64,000 nt of DNA, taken from the NCBI RefSeq assembly GCF_018320785.1, contig NC_054867.1, positions 23,439,855 through 23,503,854 on the forward strand, given 5' to 3'. The notes under the pieces were generated by a model. The model had not been told where the DNA came from and searched no databases. It was given only the letters and a program-made list of their open reading frames with translations. This document shows positions 32,801-44,588 of this stretch, one piece after another (positions within the stretch are counted from its first letter, which is position 1; each line of letters begins with the position of its first letter). The position numbers and the translations under genes are program-made. Origin of the DNA: Cheilinus undulatus (Eukaryota; Chordata; Actinopteri; Labriformes; Labridae).

Positions 32801-35800
32801 CATTTCAGTATGTGTTTTGATAGTACTCAGAGAAGGTGTTGTCATAGTGTGGTTGCTCAAAATGGCTTTAATGTCTAACATGGCAACAATGGAAGACATC
32901 CAGGTGGTAGTGTACCTGTTTCTCAGTTTCTGTGTGCAGCTTTTTGCCACTGCACAGAGTTGAGTTTGTTCCTGAGAGGGTTGCAAGCAGTGAGACTATT
33001 TATAAAAGCAGTGGAGAGTTAGGGACGGTACTCTACCATGCAATGGTCGGTGGTGTCTTGAGGTCTAATTAAAAAACACATTTAGGATCCCTGAATGACA
33101 ATCAAATAAACAGAGTAGAATGTAGGTGAGTGAAGCCTGCACCACATAGCAAAAAAAGCACCATAAGAGTACGCTTTGACCGATAAATCATCAAATAAAT
33201 ACAATATTTTTTTGTCCTTTATGTTTGTACTGCAGCTCCTCAGCAAAGACCCAAGTTAAACCTTAAGCCCCGTAGCATACCCAAGGAGGAGGAAGGTAGC
33301 GGCGGTACATCCCCTGGAGCTCCAGCCTCTGGCAGCAGAACCTCATCCATTTTTGGTGCGGCCAAGCCGGTCGACACAGCAGCCAGGGAGAGGGAGGTGG
33401 AGGAGAGGTTGAAGAAAGAAGAGGAGAGGCTGCAGAGGCAGATGGAGGAGGACAAAGGCCGAGGACCTGACAGAAGGATGAGAGACAGGTCAGGGGTTGA
33501 CTGTGTCATGTTTGAAGAGTTTTAGGAGCAGGTTTTTACCATGACTCCAAATTCGCACTCGAATATTTTATAGTAAAATAGATTAAATAGTTTTGGTAAT
33601 TTGTTTCAATGATATACAGTAGATTTGTGTTGTAGTTTTAAATATTTAATTTTGAAATTTTTAAAAATTGGTTTATTTTCTTTTTAATAGTATTTAAAAC
33701 AAAGTTGTGTCGTTCCACTTTGTCTTTGATCGCTTGCACTCTTTGAGCAGGACTTGCTAGGCTTCTATCAAATCTTTTACCTCTTAGGTCACTGGAGTTT
33801 GTAGTCTCATGTAAACCATTTTGTACTGTTTTCAGGGATCCAAGCTGGCGCAATGAAGAATCTCATGCTGAGCGATCTCGCACAGGCAGTGAGTCTTCAC
33901 AGCATGGGAGCTCTTCTGGAAGAGGTGAGCTACACAGACATGTTTTATAGATTTTGCCATTTTGAGTCTGGCCCGTCTTGTGATCATTTAAGAGAAAATA
34001 ATGTTTTTCTGTTTAAACAAAGAGGCCAATAATTAAAAAAAAAACGAACAAACAACGTTTTGTGTCACAAGGCTGGCTCCTTCAATCACAGCTGTGAAAC
34101 CCCATTAAAACACGAATCCAAGCTAACATTTAGTCATACTGTTTAAAACTGTGTTCCTGTGAATCCCAGTGCCAAATGCAGCGTTTGCTTTTTCTGCCTT
34201 GAATATTTATTTTCATTTGTTCCTTTTTTAACACAAGACTAACACAAAATAGTGAAGATATCTGATCAGGTACTAAAAGAGCTAGAAAAAAAGACTAATC
34301 AAAAGGGGTTGTGCTCCTCTTTTCGCCCTCCAGCTTCCAGGTGTCGAGACAGTGAGCGTTCAGGGGAGAATGAGGTTTTCAGTGGAAGAGAAGGGGAACC
34401 CTCCTCCCCTGGAGCATCCCCACAACCTCCCTCTTCTGGCTCCAAGGAGCCGCTGAAAGTGATGCCTGCACCTCCTCCCAAGGAAAATGCCTGGGCCAAG
34501 AGAAGTGCAGCCAGCACAGGCTCAAATGAAGGTGACGGAAGACCTCCTGTATCTCCTGTCTCCCCTGTCTCCCCGAGTGGTTCAGCTCCTCCCAAACTCA
34601 GGTAAGGCACTATTCTATTCTTCTTTTAGGGACAGACTTGAATGACATTTTAAGAGCAAATAACAAAATAGAATGTAATTTTGAATAGCAAGTTTAATAT
34701 CAAATAATTGGAAATTGCTAGAATTTGTTCAAATACCAAACATTTAGTATAACTTATGTTGATTATCCTCACTTTTGCTTCAGCCCCCCAACTTCTGCAG
34801 ATGAAAGAGGATCTGGGAAAGGTAAGCCTTAAACTGAGAACAAAACAATTTTAATCAAACCTAATGTAATCAAGCAAGGGGTAGGTACTTTTGGACAAGA
34901 GTCCAAATTCTCAATCTTAAAAGACTTGAAAAGTTTACAGAGGAGAGGAAAAAAGGTGGTGGTGCGTCAACTTTGCTGTCACTGAAAAGCCCAGTAGTCA
35001 TTGGTGTGGTGTTTATCCTCTGTATGGTTGCCTTTCTAGAACATTTCTAGATCTTCTATCAGGATTAAACTAGACCCAGCATGCGGTTCATCTGTGCTCT
35101 CAGCTAAAGGCTCATGTTATCTTGGCAATTACAGAACTTTTCAATGTAGTTAGATGACCCTGTTAAGTTAACATGTATGTAACCTCACCATTAAAGTCTG
35201 TTTCAGCTGCTGCTGATAGTTATCTGTGTTGACATGGAACACAATGTACTACTCAGCCTGTGCCCACTGTTTCTGAATGTTTAATTATGTGGGGTTTTTA
35301 TACGGGCCACTGAAGACGGCTGAGGTTGGCTTGGCGTGTATAGCGGGGTTCAGTTTAATTTAGTCCATTAAAGATAAAACTTCAATATAATGAGAGAGGA
35401 AGTCTACTCCTAATCTCACCTTTTTTTAAATAACTGAAGTCATAAGTAGATTTCCTGTGTTTTCCTTTAAGACATGCTCACTTCCATGATGAGGTGTGAG
35501 AGCAGCTGTTACTTTTCACACTACTAGCAGCTGTATCGTGGCCATTATTCAGCACAGCCAGAACATGATAGGAACAGGTCATGAGCTCATCTTCCTGTGT
35601 AGAGTTTTCATTACAAGAGGAGCACTAAAATATGTCTCACTGATCTGAGCTGTTCACGCTTCTCAAAGTGAAAATGAAAAGAAATCTGCTTTTTTAGGCT
35701 CCAGAAATCTGGCCGAAGGGGAAAAGTCTAGTGCAGCTTGTATCAGAGTAGCACTCTTTTGTATATGAAACTTTTGGTACCTTTAAAGCCAAATTTAAAT

Positions 35801-38800
35801 TTTCACATAAGCGGTTGTGCTCCTCTCATTTGGCCCTCCATCAGTGACTAACACGCTTTTGAATCCAACCCAGTGGCGTCTGATGCTGCAGTGTGTTGTG
35901 AGTGTAGTCTACTGTCCAAAGTTCACCAAACCTCCCTTCACTCAACTGTCTGGCTTCTCCTTTAAGATGAGAACAAGGCTGACGGTGTGCGTCGGGACCG
36001 GGGGCCCCCGCGGGCAAGAGGGGGGCCTGCAGGGCCTGGAGCAGGGCGGGGCCGAGGAGAGGGGCCCAACAGAGACCGAAGAAAGGAGGCAGACAGGTCA
36101 GCCATCCAAAGCTAGAAACTCCAAACTTCTTAGTGGGCACCTGTTAACAGTGGCTTCTGCTCAGCTTCACATCTGACGAGCCTTTGATTAAGAACACCAG
36201 GATTTTTAATGATGAACATAAAATACTACTTGAATTGGTTAAATCTGGTGTTTTTCATCTAAAAATGAGGACTGAGCATGGAGTGAACTGAGTGCTAAGC
36301 ATCTTGTAGATGTAAATAAAATCAGACAATCAAACTGAACATAATTTGTGCTCCTTTTTAGTAAATCTCACTAGCTGTGTGTTTTTGAAGGCTTAACAAC
36401 GAAGTCAAACTCTCCTGGCCTGAGCTGTGCCAATAAATTTTAACTTCAGTGTTTGTTCGGATTGTAGAAAGGATAACAGAAGAGACCGAGACTCCAGACC
36501 ACCCCCCGAGCCAAAGAAATTTGAAGAAACCCCAACCCCCGTAAGTCCTTCACTGCCAAGCTTTAGACGTGTCAATTGAATTATTCCTCCTGATGAGTTT
36601 CCCCAAAGCCATAAGTGGTTCTTTGAGAGCCTTCAATTAATGTAGCTGGTTGATAAACTGCTCTCCATCCACCTTAAGATAATAATTCCAAATGGTCCTG
36701 TAACTCTGAAAGGTCTCACCTCTTTTTGTCTGCAAGCCTCTAAGGATTGGGATATACTTGCTGTTCCCCTTTGCATTCATGTACAGCTACAAATGTTCTA
36801 GTTCATATTCTAGCCTGTCCGCAATGCAACACTAGAGATCTCAGGCTTTATACAACTACTGAATGTGTAGAAGGTAACCAACATGACATTGATAATGGTA
36901 GAATTAGTAATCAATGGTGACAACAGATCACTTTAGGTGACTCATGACTAGTGTCCAAACAACCCGTCTGCATCCCGTTTCTACAACATTTTCCTCTGTA
37001 TGAGGACACAGCAGCCCTGGTGTAGAGCTTTAAAGGGAACTCTGCATGATCATGATCAGACAAATTCACCACATTGGATTGATACTTGAATCTCTTATAT
37101 CCATATTGAACAAAAAACTCACTAGATGTCTGCATTTGAGAAAAATTTAACTAGAAGTTTAAATTAAGTCATCAGTCCCCCACCAAGTTTTAGGCTGCAC
37201 TGCACTGTGGGTGGTGGGGTGTATTAGTAACCCATCAATGACCTTACTGGTAGTGAAGTGAAAAATCATGAAGACCTTACTCTCCATGTAATTCAAAGTG
37301 AATATAGTCATAAAGGCAAAAAGATGGCAAGTGGAGCTAAAATTACAGCCTGCCTGCTGAAACAGAGATAGGGCTTTTCCTCTATGATTTCTGGCAGTGC
37401 TGAGCCAAACCAAGCCATGCTGAATAACTTTTTCTATCGCCAGTTTGTCAGCGCTGAGCATTGCCCAGAAAGGTCCTGCTCTGGAATATGGCCCAAGCGA
37501 GTCAACCCTGCCTCAAAGTGTATCACGCTGACGTCAAAGTGGTTCGTAGGGTGGGATCCTCCACCTACTGCCTCTAATGTCCCTCCCTCCGATGATAAAT
37601 TTTTAATACCGGGGGTGATACTTTGGTCAAATCTCAGCATCCACTGTTCGACTGAAACTGAGTGTGTTCATTTTCCGCTGTCCTAAAGGCCCATAAATAA
37701 GTAATCAGTAGTCTTTTCTTTAACTTCTGTGTAGGAAAATTCTTTTTGATAAGTGTGAATTATTGTTTATTGATCGTGGAAAGAGAAAGAGAGAGAAGAG
37801 TGTAGTGCAGTGCCGTCAGTCTGAGCTTAGAAACAGTTTGATTTTTGCTCTAAGACGATGTAAAGACAGTCAGACAGTAACATTTAGCTTTAACTCCTGT
37901 CTTTATTTCTTTGCTTTCTCTTCTCAGTTTTTGTCAGAGAGAAATATCAATCAGGTAGTGAAATTGCAAGGGACTCTCAGCAGGTGCGGTATCAGTGACT
38001 GTGGGTGAGATTGAGAGGGGCTCTAAACGCACTCTCAAACAGGTAGCTCGGTTGTGGTGGGAAAACACACCAAAAAAAAGCCCTGTCGTGCTGGGCTGCC
38101 ATGCCGAGTAAAACCAAGCAGAAGCAAGCTGCTCAATGTAGCAGAAAGGCCCCAAGAGGAAGTGACTACCTGAGGGAGCAGTCCTGGCCATTTACACTGT
38201 ACAATACTAAGTACCACTATTCATATCTGGTCTAATCCTCATCATATACCAGTGTCTTGGTGATCAGCCTGAAGGTTTTCCCCTTTCATATGCAAATAAA
38301 CACCTTCAATAGCCTTTAAAAAATGAAATAATGGCAGCATACCGCAAGCACAATTTGCACGAGTGTTAAATATGTATAGACAGTAGGTTTTAAAAAGAAA
38401 AGGTTGTACTGATGTGATTCACGTCATGCAGAGATATTAATAGAAAGCATTTATCTCCTAAGATGCTGTACACATATAAAGAAAACTCACAAGATAAATC
38501 CTTGCAGTTGAAAGCGTGGTTAGGCTCATTGTAACCTGTCAGATGTCTTCAATATTAGAATTTAGCCAAAATCACCTGGTCCATCCTTTAAACGCTCTGT
38601 TTCTACATGCCTAACACAGTGTTTGAGTGAATTTCATTTAAATTAGAACAGTGAGGTTCGCCTAATTAAGCACAGATCATGCTTGTGGTATGTCGTCATT
38701 ATTTCCTATTTCTAAAGGCCACTGAAGGTGAATGTGGCTCCTTGTATATCTGCATACGAAGAAGGAAGCGTACGGGTGATCACTGAGATATGATGATGAC

Positions 38801-39880
38801 CAGACTAATGATCGGGTGTGAATAGCAGTACTTAGAGCTGTACAGTGTCAACGGCCAGGACTGCTCACACAGGAAGTCTTTCTCACTCGTTCTTATGATT
38901 TTCTCTTCCCTAACCGTGCAATCATGTTCACACTATTAATATTTAATGGTCAATTATTACATAGAAGTAGTGGACAGAGGAACACTGAAGCCCCATGACG
39001 TCACAATACCTAGCAGACTACAACATGGTGGCATCCTGGTGAATTCAAAATATCAAATTTTCTCATAGTGCAGATCTCTTGTGAGGTTTTTATTTAACAT
39101 ACATCTAAGTAATTCAAAATCTGTGGGATACGCAGAACTTGTGTTATCATGTAAGGTTCTTTTTAAGTTTTTACCATGTTAGCCGGTGACATTCAGGTGA
39201 CTGCATTTGTAGATGTCGTTATAACAAGTGTTGAACACAGGTTGTTCTAGACAGGATAAGCAGGCATAGGTCATCTGAAACCTTTTACTTTCTTCAACTT
39301 GTAGACTTCAAATGTGTTTTAATGACTGACATTGAAGGTCTGAACTACCTCTATGCAGTGATGTGATATCTACATATAAATTTGTAGACATCAGCATATC
39401 AAATGTTGGCAAAAAGCCTTTATAGTGCATCTCTAATTGTTACAGGTCTAAACTGAGACTTTTAAAACGGCATGTATCGGTCACCAGCTGGCTTGACCAA
39501 CTCCATCATACACGTGGAGAATTGTGGACTTGTTTTGTCAGTTTGTCTTTAAAACTTTTACCCATTTCGTCTCTTCTGCTGTCACACCTCTCCCGCCTCC
39601 AGACTGCCCCTGCCAAAAGAGTATATTGCATCTCGCATCTGCATCATGTTCATTTTGTTGGACATGCAAAGAGAATGCACCAAACCAGTGTAGGGGATGC
39701 GTGGCAGCCGTGATGTGTCCACATGCGTAGATAACAGTGAGAATGACTCCAGTCTAATGCTACTTTTCTGATCCATATCCCGTTTTCACTTTTTCCTTTC
39801 AGAAGTTCAGCTCAGCCAGTAAGTACGCCGCTTTGCTAATGGACGGAGACCAAGGAGACGACGCAGAGGACGTAGAATAA
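23180..39880 (+). CDS. eif4b: Eukaryotic translation initiation factor 4B (15 coding exons, 640 aa)
   Basis: eIF4B stimulates the eIF4A helicase and helps the 43S complex bind mRNA in the cytoplasm. Exons are 23180-23192, 25039-25179, 29192-29397, 30338-30454, 30682-30736, 30831-30974, 32139-32291, 32455-32619, 33236-33488, 33836-33924, 34334-34601, 34784-34821, 35967-36096, 36468-36540 and 39803-39880. Every junction is GT-AG and in frame. The N terminus 'MAASAKKKNKKGKTLTLTDF' matches vertebrate eIF4B. An RRM spans about 96-175, with RNP2 'FLGNLP' (99-104) and RNP1 'KGFGYAEF' (137-144). A D/R/Y/G-rich self-association region lies in exons 6-8. A basic coiled segment 'AAREREVEERLKKEEERLQR' is in exon 9. 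'RSRTGSESS' puts Ser434 at the position of human Ser422, the S6K/RSK site. The C terminus 'KFSSASKYAALLMDGDQ' is conserved. At 640 residues it is slightly longer than the human protein (about 611), partly through a P-V-S repeat in exon 11 and an Arg/Gly-rich exon 13. Teleosts can carry two eif4b copies; which one this is cannot be told here. Confidence 0.95.
23193..25038 (+). other. eif4b intron 1
   Basis: The intron is 1846 bp. Its first 600 bp continue the CpG-rich promoter region. A (TG)10 run lies at 24199-24218. The rest holds no recognised element. Confidence 0.8.
24199..24218. repeat. (TG)10 microsatellite
   Basis: Ten perfect TG dinucleotides in eif4b intron 1. Confidence 0.9.
26151..26340 (+). 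mobile_element. tRNA-derived SINE
   Basis: The 5' part carries an A-box-like 'tggtcgagtggtttaaggcg' (26161-26180) and B box GGTTCAAATCC (26205-26215), spaced as in tRNA genes. The wording is close to tRNA-Leu/Ser. It is followed by a non-tRNA body ('accgcatgtctctccccactc'), 'atcaaataaaggca' and an A-rich tail (26326-26350). It is a SINE and not a tRNA gene, because no acceptor stem or anticodon arm closes. It lies in eif4b intron 2, sense orientation. Confidence 0.75.
26406..26447. repeat. Perfect 16-bp hairpin
   Basis: GCTACACATCACATGA (26406-26421) pairs exactly with TCATGTGATGTGTAGC (26432-26447) across a 10-nt loop. It is in eif4b intron 2 just after the SINE. Confidence 0.8.
27400..28160 (-). 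mobile_element. L1-type LINE, ORF2 C-terminal remnant (minus strand)
   Basis: The minus strand reads 'PTCDKCKAAKGTLAYHLW', the C-x2-C...G-T...H-x-x-W block found near the end of L1-type ORF2 proteins. Then come 'YDFCSHLF' and 'VIARRKLTAAPWLDV' with interrupting stops. This is a 5'-truncated dead copy in eif4b intron 2. The (AAT)n run at 28186-28204 lies outside its 5' side. Confidence 0.6.
28161..29191 (+). other. eif4b intron 2, remaining part
   Basis: AT-rich intronic sequence with an (AAT)n run at 28186-28204 and a T-rich run near 29058-29094. No coding exon was seen before the acceptor at 29190-29191. Confidence 0.7.
30975..32138 (+). other. eif4b intron 6
   Basis: The intron is 1164 bp. 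Its stretch about 31780-31865, ending 'caattaatcgcccagcacta', resembles the end of a common fish interspersed repeat. Nothing else was recognised. Confidence 0.5.
34822..35966 (+). other. eif4b intron 12
   Basis: The intron is 1145 bp with no recognised element. It precedes the GC-rich exon 13. Confidence 0.7.
36541..39802 (+). other. eif4b intron 14
   Basis: This is the last intron, 3262 bp. About 37380-37690 is richer in C and G than its surroundings and carries a 100-codon open frame, but it has no splice sites that fit eif4b and no recognisable domain. It may be a fragment of an interspersed repeat. The remainder is AT-rich and featureless. Confidence 0.6.
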
Positions 39881-40202
39881 AGAGCAAATAACGAGACAAG
39901 GCCCCGAAAGCCCAAGAAGAGGAGATAAACCAACGAACGCAGAAAAAAATAATCTCACATAGCTTATGAAAAAAAACCCTCCTCACATGGAAGAGGCTCC
40001 TGGGGAGGACGTCACTCCCTTTGTTTTCCTCCTACAAACCTGTCCTTTACTTTCAAGACACCCACCGAGTCCTCCCTCCCCTCCTACCCCCACCCTCTGG
40101 ACTATTCAGGTTCTTAAGAATAGTCACATACTGGACTTGTTTTAAATGGAAAAAAGGAGTAGCTGACACATTGAAAATGATGGATAACATTGAATTAATT
40201 GT

Positions 40203-40208
40203 AATAAA
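40203..40208 (+). terminator. Candidate eif4b poly(A) signal
   Basis: AATAAA lies 323 bp after the stop codon. It is followed by 'tttgtatatttgtgg' within 40 bp as a plausible GU-rich element. A weaker aattaaa at about 40359 could be used instead. Confidence 0.55.
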
Positions 40209-40399
40209 TAAATGGAAAAAGTGGGGAAAAAATGATTTTGTATATTTGTGGATCACAGGCTTGATGAGGCTGGAAATGAGTCGGGGAAAGTTCGTCTTTC
40301 TTTTTAACTTTTTGTTAATTCTTACTAACTATTGACTTACTGATTCGTATTCCTCCCCAATTAAATGCTTGCTTCATTCATTATTAGGTCCTTTTATTT

Positions 40400-41730
40400 T
40401 TAAGTTAATAATGTGATCTTATTGAACTCAATCTCAAATTTATTTACAAAAATCAAAAACTAGCAGTCATGAGTGCTGAGACTGGTTACTAATATTAAAA
40501 TGTCAATCATGTGTGCAGAGTCAAATCATTCAGTTAAATCTTAACTAACACACTGTTTTACAAGGGGCTGCTGTAACAAAATAGGTGTACAGGTGTAACC
40601 AGTTCACTGAGATAGATGGAGGAATCAGCTGCCACATGGTACTCTGAATCAAACAAGCGCCATGATAGTCGTCCCTAATCACGATTCAGATGGCTTCATT
40701 TCTACGCCTTCTGATAAAGTCATCTAAGTGTCATAACAGCCATCTCTAGTCATGTTTAAGGCTCTCCCCAGCTGTCAGATCATTCTCACGCCTGAAAGGA
40801 GGAATACAAACATTTGGGCAAAGTTTGGAGTTACTAGGGTGTGCCAGTTTTCACAAGACTACATGAACCTGTCTTCCAGTTTGCAATAAATTGGGGTCAT
40901 TACAGACATTCAAACAGTATGTGGTCATTGTTTAAGCATGCATTTCTGGAAGGAATCAGACCATTAAAGTTTGCAGATGTACAGAACTAAACCAGCTCCG
41001 CTTTGTTAACCTGTTAAAAACATAGTTAAAGGTTGAGCATTTCAGTCATAAAGCCTCACTTTAATGTGCAGCAACAAGAATTTAGGTCCCTCTGCTTTTT
41101 CTTCTCCTGGTGTGGTCTATGCAGTAGACAATTTGCAGAGTATTTCTTCAGTCTCTGCCTCCTGCTGAGGAGCAGGCTCTTGGTGACAGCTGGTCAGGAT
41201 CCTGCTGAGCTTCACATCCCACACACGCACAGAGGGCGCCCACTCTGCAGTAAGAGGGGTCTCCTCCAACCTTTCAGCAGCAGGCCACTTTGAGGGTGCA
41301 AACAGTTGAAAAGTAGACAGATATCTGCTAACAAAGATATTCAAGCCACTGTATACATCTGAAATATTCATAACTGAGGGGTTCTGTACGCCGAGTGATT
41401 CATTAAAAGAGCATATTTACTATTTTGATACCATAGTGACTGCTCAGAGCATAAGCATATCTATTGTCTATTGTGTGATATTTAACTCTAAAACTCAAAC
41501 AAAATCTGACCGGTGCTGGCAATGGAAATTAGCCTTTTAGTTAGCTCAGGTACATTAATATTTGAATGATGATTGGTGTAAATGCTAACTGTAAAGGTTT
41601 GTACAGCACTTTTCTAGTCATCTGACTACTTCAAGCCACATTTAATTCACATACTGGAGTCAGAGGCTGCTGTTTACAGTGGCCATCAGTTATCTCAGTC
41701 TCATTCATATGCATGTACACACCACTGATG
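40400..41730. other. Intergenic after eif4b, no recognised content
   Basis: No coding frame with family features. Part could be an extended eif4b 3'UTR if a distal poly(A) site is used. Confidence 0.4.
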
Positions 41731-41732
41731 TA

Positions 41733-42040
41733 TAGGATTGAGCATTGATATCCAGTCCCATGTTACTGCATGGTGCCAGATTTTGGTACTTCATATCAAT
41801 ACTCCACAGATCCAAAGGAAAGGAATTTTGTAATTCATTACATGAAGTTACATCCCTTTACTTGTATGTTCTATTGATATCTTATTTCTGACTCATGTAT
41901 GTTACAGGGGCAGCTTTTATTCAGCTGCCAGCTTTTGAAAGAATTTAAAAGAGCCGATTCAGGTTCCAGTTAGGCATCAGCACCTTTTTAAAAACATCCA
42001 TTTAGCATTGGTATTGAAAAGAAAATAATACCCAACCCTA
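41733..42040. mobile_element. Putative MITE with TAGGRTTGRG ends
   Basis: The left end 'taggattgagcattgatat' and the complement of the right end ('tagggttgggtattattttc') match at most positions over 16 bp. The interior includes 'ttggtacttcatatcaatac' and has no coding content. The class is not assigned. Confidence 0.4.
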
Positions 42041-42424
42041 CGGACCCCTGACCTTCCAGGCAAGAAAGGGGATCTCCGTTGAAGTCAACACATTGATAGA
42101 TGTAGATCTATAAACCTAATTTCATCTATTTTACAGCCTTTTTGGCCTCAGAGTTTCAGTAATGGTTTATTCAGTGCATTATGTTATACATCTTTATCAG
42201 ACAACAACGGTGTAAAAAGGAACTAGTTTCATTTTTTACAGTTAGCTAGCAATAATAATCAGATACTAGACATAACAACTCTGAGCTGCTCTAACTTGCA
42301 TTATTTTCCTTAAAACTGAGTTACAATTGCTCAACCAAAGAGGGGAACATTTTTCCACAACAGCCTGTCTCAGTGACTACAATTTTGGAAGCTATTTTAA
42401 ATTTAGTCTTAAGATTAAAATATT

Positions 42425-42545
42425 CTTTAGTTCTAGTGACGTTTAACACTTTTTTAACCTTTCTAGTTTTAGTCTAGTAGTAGTCACTAAAGACTAAAAA
42501 CACATTTTAGTCCAGTTTTAATCAAAAGAGTCTTGCGTTTTAGCC
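42425..42545. repeat. 'ttttagtc' dispersed repeat, copy 2
   Basis: It contains 'tctagttttagtctagtagt', 'cactaaagactaaaa' and 'ttttagtccagttttaatc'. It is related to 19090-19265 and 45065-45235. Confidence 0.45.
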
Positions 42546-42714
42546 AATACTTTAAGTCACATTTAATTGAACCAGCCAAATGGTAAAATTTATATAAACG
42601 TAGAACACTCATTTATGCATTATCAGCACTTTAAATGATTTAAAATACACTGATGAAACTGCTGAAAAACCTTATATGCAGAGCAGAACAATATTGATAA
42701 CAAATGTCCGAATG

Positions 42715-42900
42715 AATAATAATATAATAACTTTATTTATATAACACTTTTAAAAACAGCTGTTTACAAAGTGCTTTACACATAGCAATAGGGAAAAACT
42801 CAGGGAAAAATGAATATCAACCATCAGAGCAGAATAGGAGCTCTGTAAAATCAAACAGGAAGGGAAAAACATAATGTGAACACAGTGGAAAAATAACAAA
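42715..42900 (-). mobile_element. LINE-type 3' end (L2-like), minus strand
   Basis: On the minus strand the sequence runs 'gtaaagcactttgtaaacag' and ends 'ttatataaataaagttatta', a typical fish L2-type 3' tail. Only the tail remains. Confidence 0.4.
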
Positions 42901-43228
42901 AATGAAAATGGTACAAGTAGATCTTAAATAGCAGTTTCAGTAGAAGATTATAAAATCAGTGAAAAATTATGATACCTATGATAATATTCCGAAAGATATC
43001 GTAGGATATGGTAGAAGGAGAGAGTTAAATACATATATTCAAACAAACAATCAAAAAAATACATGAAGATGATGACATCACATCAGTGATAAGATTCAAG
43101 ACAGAAATGTAATAGAAAGAGGACAGGTAAGTGAGATTTAGGTAGGTAAACACGAGATAAAGAAGTGAATGAATATGAGATAAGAAAGAAGGGGGTAAAA
43201 TTATGAAAAATAGTAAGAGTAGCAGTGT

Positions 43229-43255
43229 AAATAAAAATAAATAAATAAATAAATG
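43229..43255. repeat. (AAAT)n microsatellite
   Basis: About six AAAT/AAATA units in a row. Confidence 0.7.
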
Positions 43256-43384
43256 AACTAACAATTTATATATCTGTTGTAGGGGACAGTGCACATTAAT
43301 GAGCATGGACATGTAAATGTGCCAGATTGTAGCTTTAGGCTAATTTCCATCCATAGTCCTCAGCAGGTTGTTTGTATACATACA

Positions 43385-44588
43385 CACTATATTGCCAACA
43401 GTATTCACTCACCCATCAAAATAATTGAAATCAGGTGTTCTAATCACTTCCATGGCCACAGGTGTATAAAATCAAGCCCCTAGGCATGCGGACTGTTTCT
43501 ACAAACATTTGTGAAAGAATGGGTCGCTCTCAGGAGCTCAGTGAATTCCAGCGTGTTACTGTGATAGGATGCCACCTGTGCAACAAGTCCAGTTGTGAAA
43601 TCTTCTCTCTCCTAAATATTCCACAGTCAACTGTCAGTGGTATTAAAACAAAGTGGAAGCGATTTGGAACGACATCAACTCAGTCACGAAGTGGTAGGCC
43701 ACGTAAGATGACTGAGCTGGGTCAGCGGATGCTGAGGCGCATAGTGCACAGAGGTCACCAACTTTCTGCAGAGTCAATCGCTACAAACCTCCAAACTTCA
43801 CATGGCCTTCAGATTAGCTCAAGAACAGTGCATAGAGAGCTTCATGGAATGGGTTTCCATGGCTGAGTAGCTGCATCCAAGCCATACATCACCAAGTGCA
43901 ATGCAAAGCGTCGTATACGGTGGTGTAAAGCACACTGCCACCGGAATCTAGAGCAGCAGAGACGCGTTCTCTGGAGTAACGAATCACACTTCTCCATCTG
44001 GCAATCTGATGGACGAGTCTGGGTTTGGCGGCTGCCAGGAGAACGGTTCTTGTCTGACTGCACTGTGCCAAGTGTAAAATTTGGTGGAGGGGGTATTATG
44101 GTGTGGGGTTGTTTTTCAGGAGCTGGGCTTGGCCCCTTAGTTTCAGTGAAAGGAACTCTGAATGCTTCAGTATACCAAGAGATTTTGGACAATTCCATGC
44201 TCCCAACTCTGTAGGGAGAGTTTGAGGATGGCCCCCTCCTGTTCCAACATGACTGTGCACCAGTGCACAAAGCAAGGTCCATAAAGACATGGATGAGAGA
44301 GTTTGGTGTGGATGAACTTGACTGGCCTGCACAGAGTCCTGACCTCAACCCGATAGAACACCTTTGGGATGAATTAGAGCAGAGACTGAGAGCCAGGCCT
44401 TCTTGTCCACTATCAATGTGTGACCTCACAGTGCTTCTGGAAGAATGGTCAAAAATTCCCATAAACACACTCCTAAACCTTGTGGAAAGCCTTCCCAGAA
44501 GAGTTGAAGCTGTTATAGCTGCAAAGGGTGGACTGACGTCACATTAAACCCTCTGGATTAAGAATGGGATGTCACTTGAGTTCATATG
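43385..44588 (+). mobile_element. Tc1-like transposon, right end lost
   Basis: The left terminus 'cactatattgccaacagtat' is the characteristic end of a widespread teleost Tc1 element. It is followed by about 130 bp of leader and then the transposase frame. Similarity continues to 'gggatgtcacttgagttcatatgc' and then stops, so the right inverted repeat is missing. With one end gone it could not move even with transposase supplied. Confidence 0.85.
43519..44547 (+). pseudogene. Tc1 transposase pseudogene, full length with two stops
   Basis: The frame starting 'MGRSQELSEF' is 343 codons including the final stop, with no frameshift. The N-terminal paired-like DNA-binding domain ends near the GRPR-type hook 'SGRPRKMTE'. 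It is followed by a second helix-turn-helix ('LSAESIATNL'). Two in-frame stops break it: TGA at 43864-43866 and TAG at 44212-44214. The catalytic triad blocks are visible as '[10 protein letters not shown]' (first Asp replaced by Asn), 'QHDCAPVHKA' and 'SPDLNPIEHLWDELE'. So there are three separate disabling changes. The lack of indels over about 1 kb suggests moderate age. Antisense open frames over this stretch are shadows. Confidence 0.85.

Noticed and set aside
35841-36140. 99-codon minus-strand frame
   Set aside because: Antisense to GC-rich eif4b exon 13; no independent support.
43842-44468. 208-codon minus-strand frame
   Set aside because: Antisense shadow of the Tc1 transposase pseudogene on the + strand.
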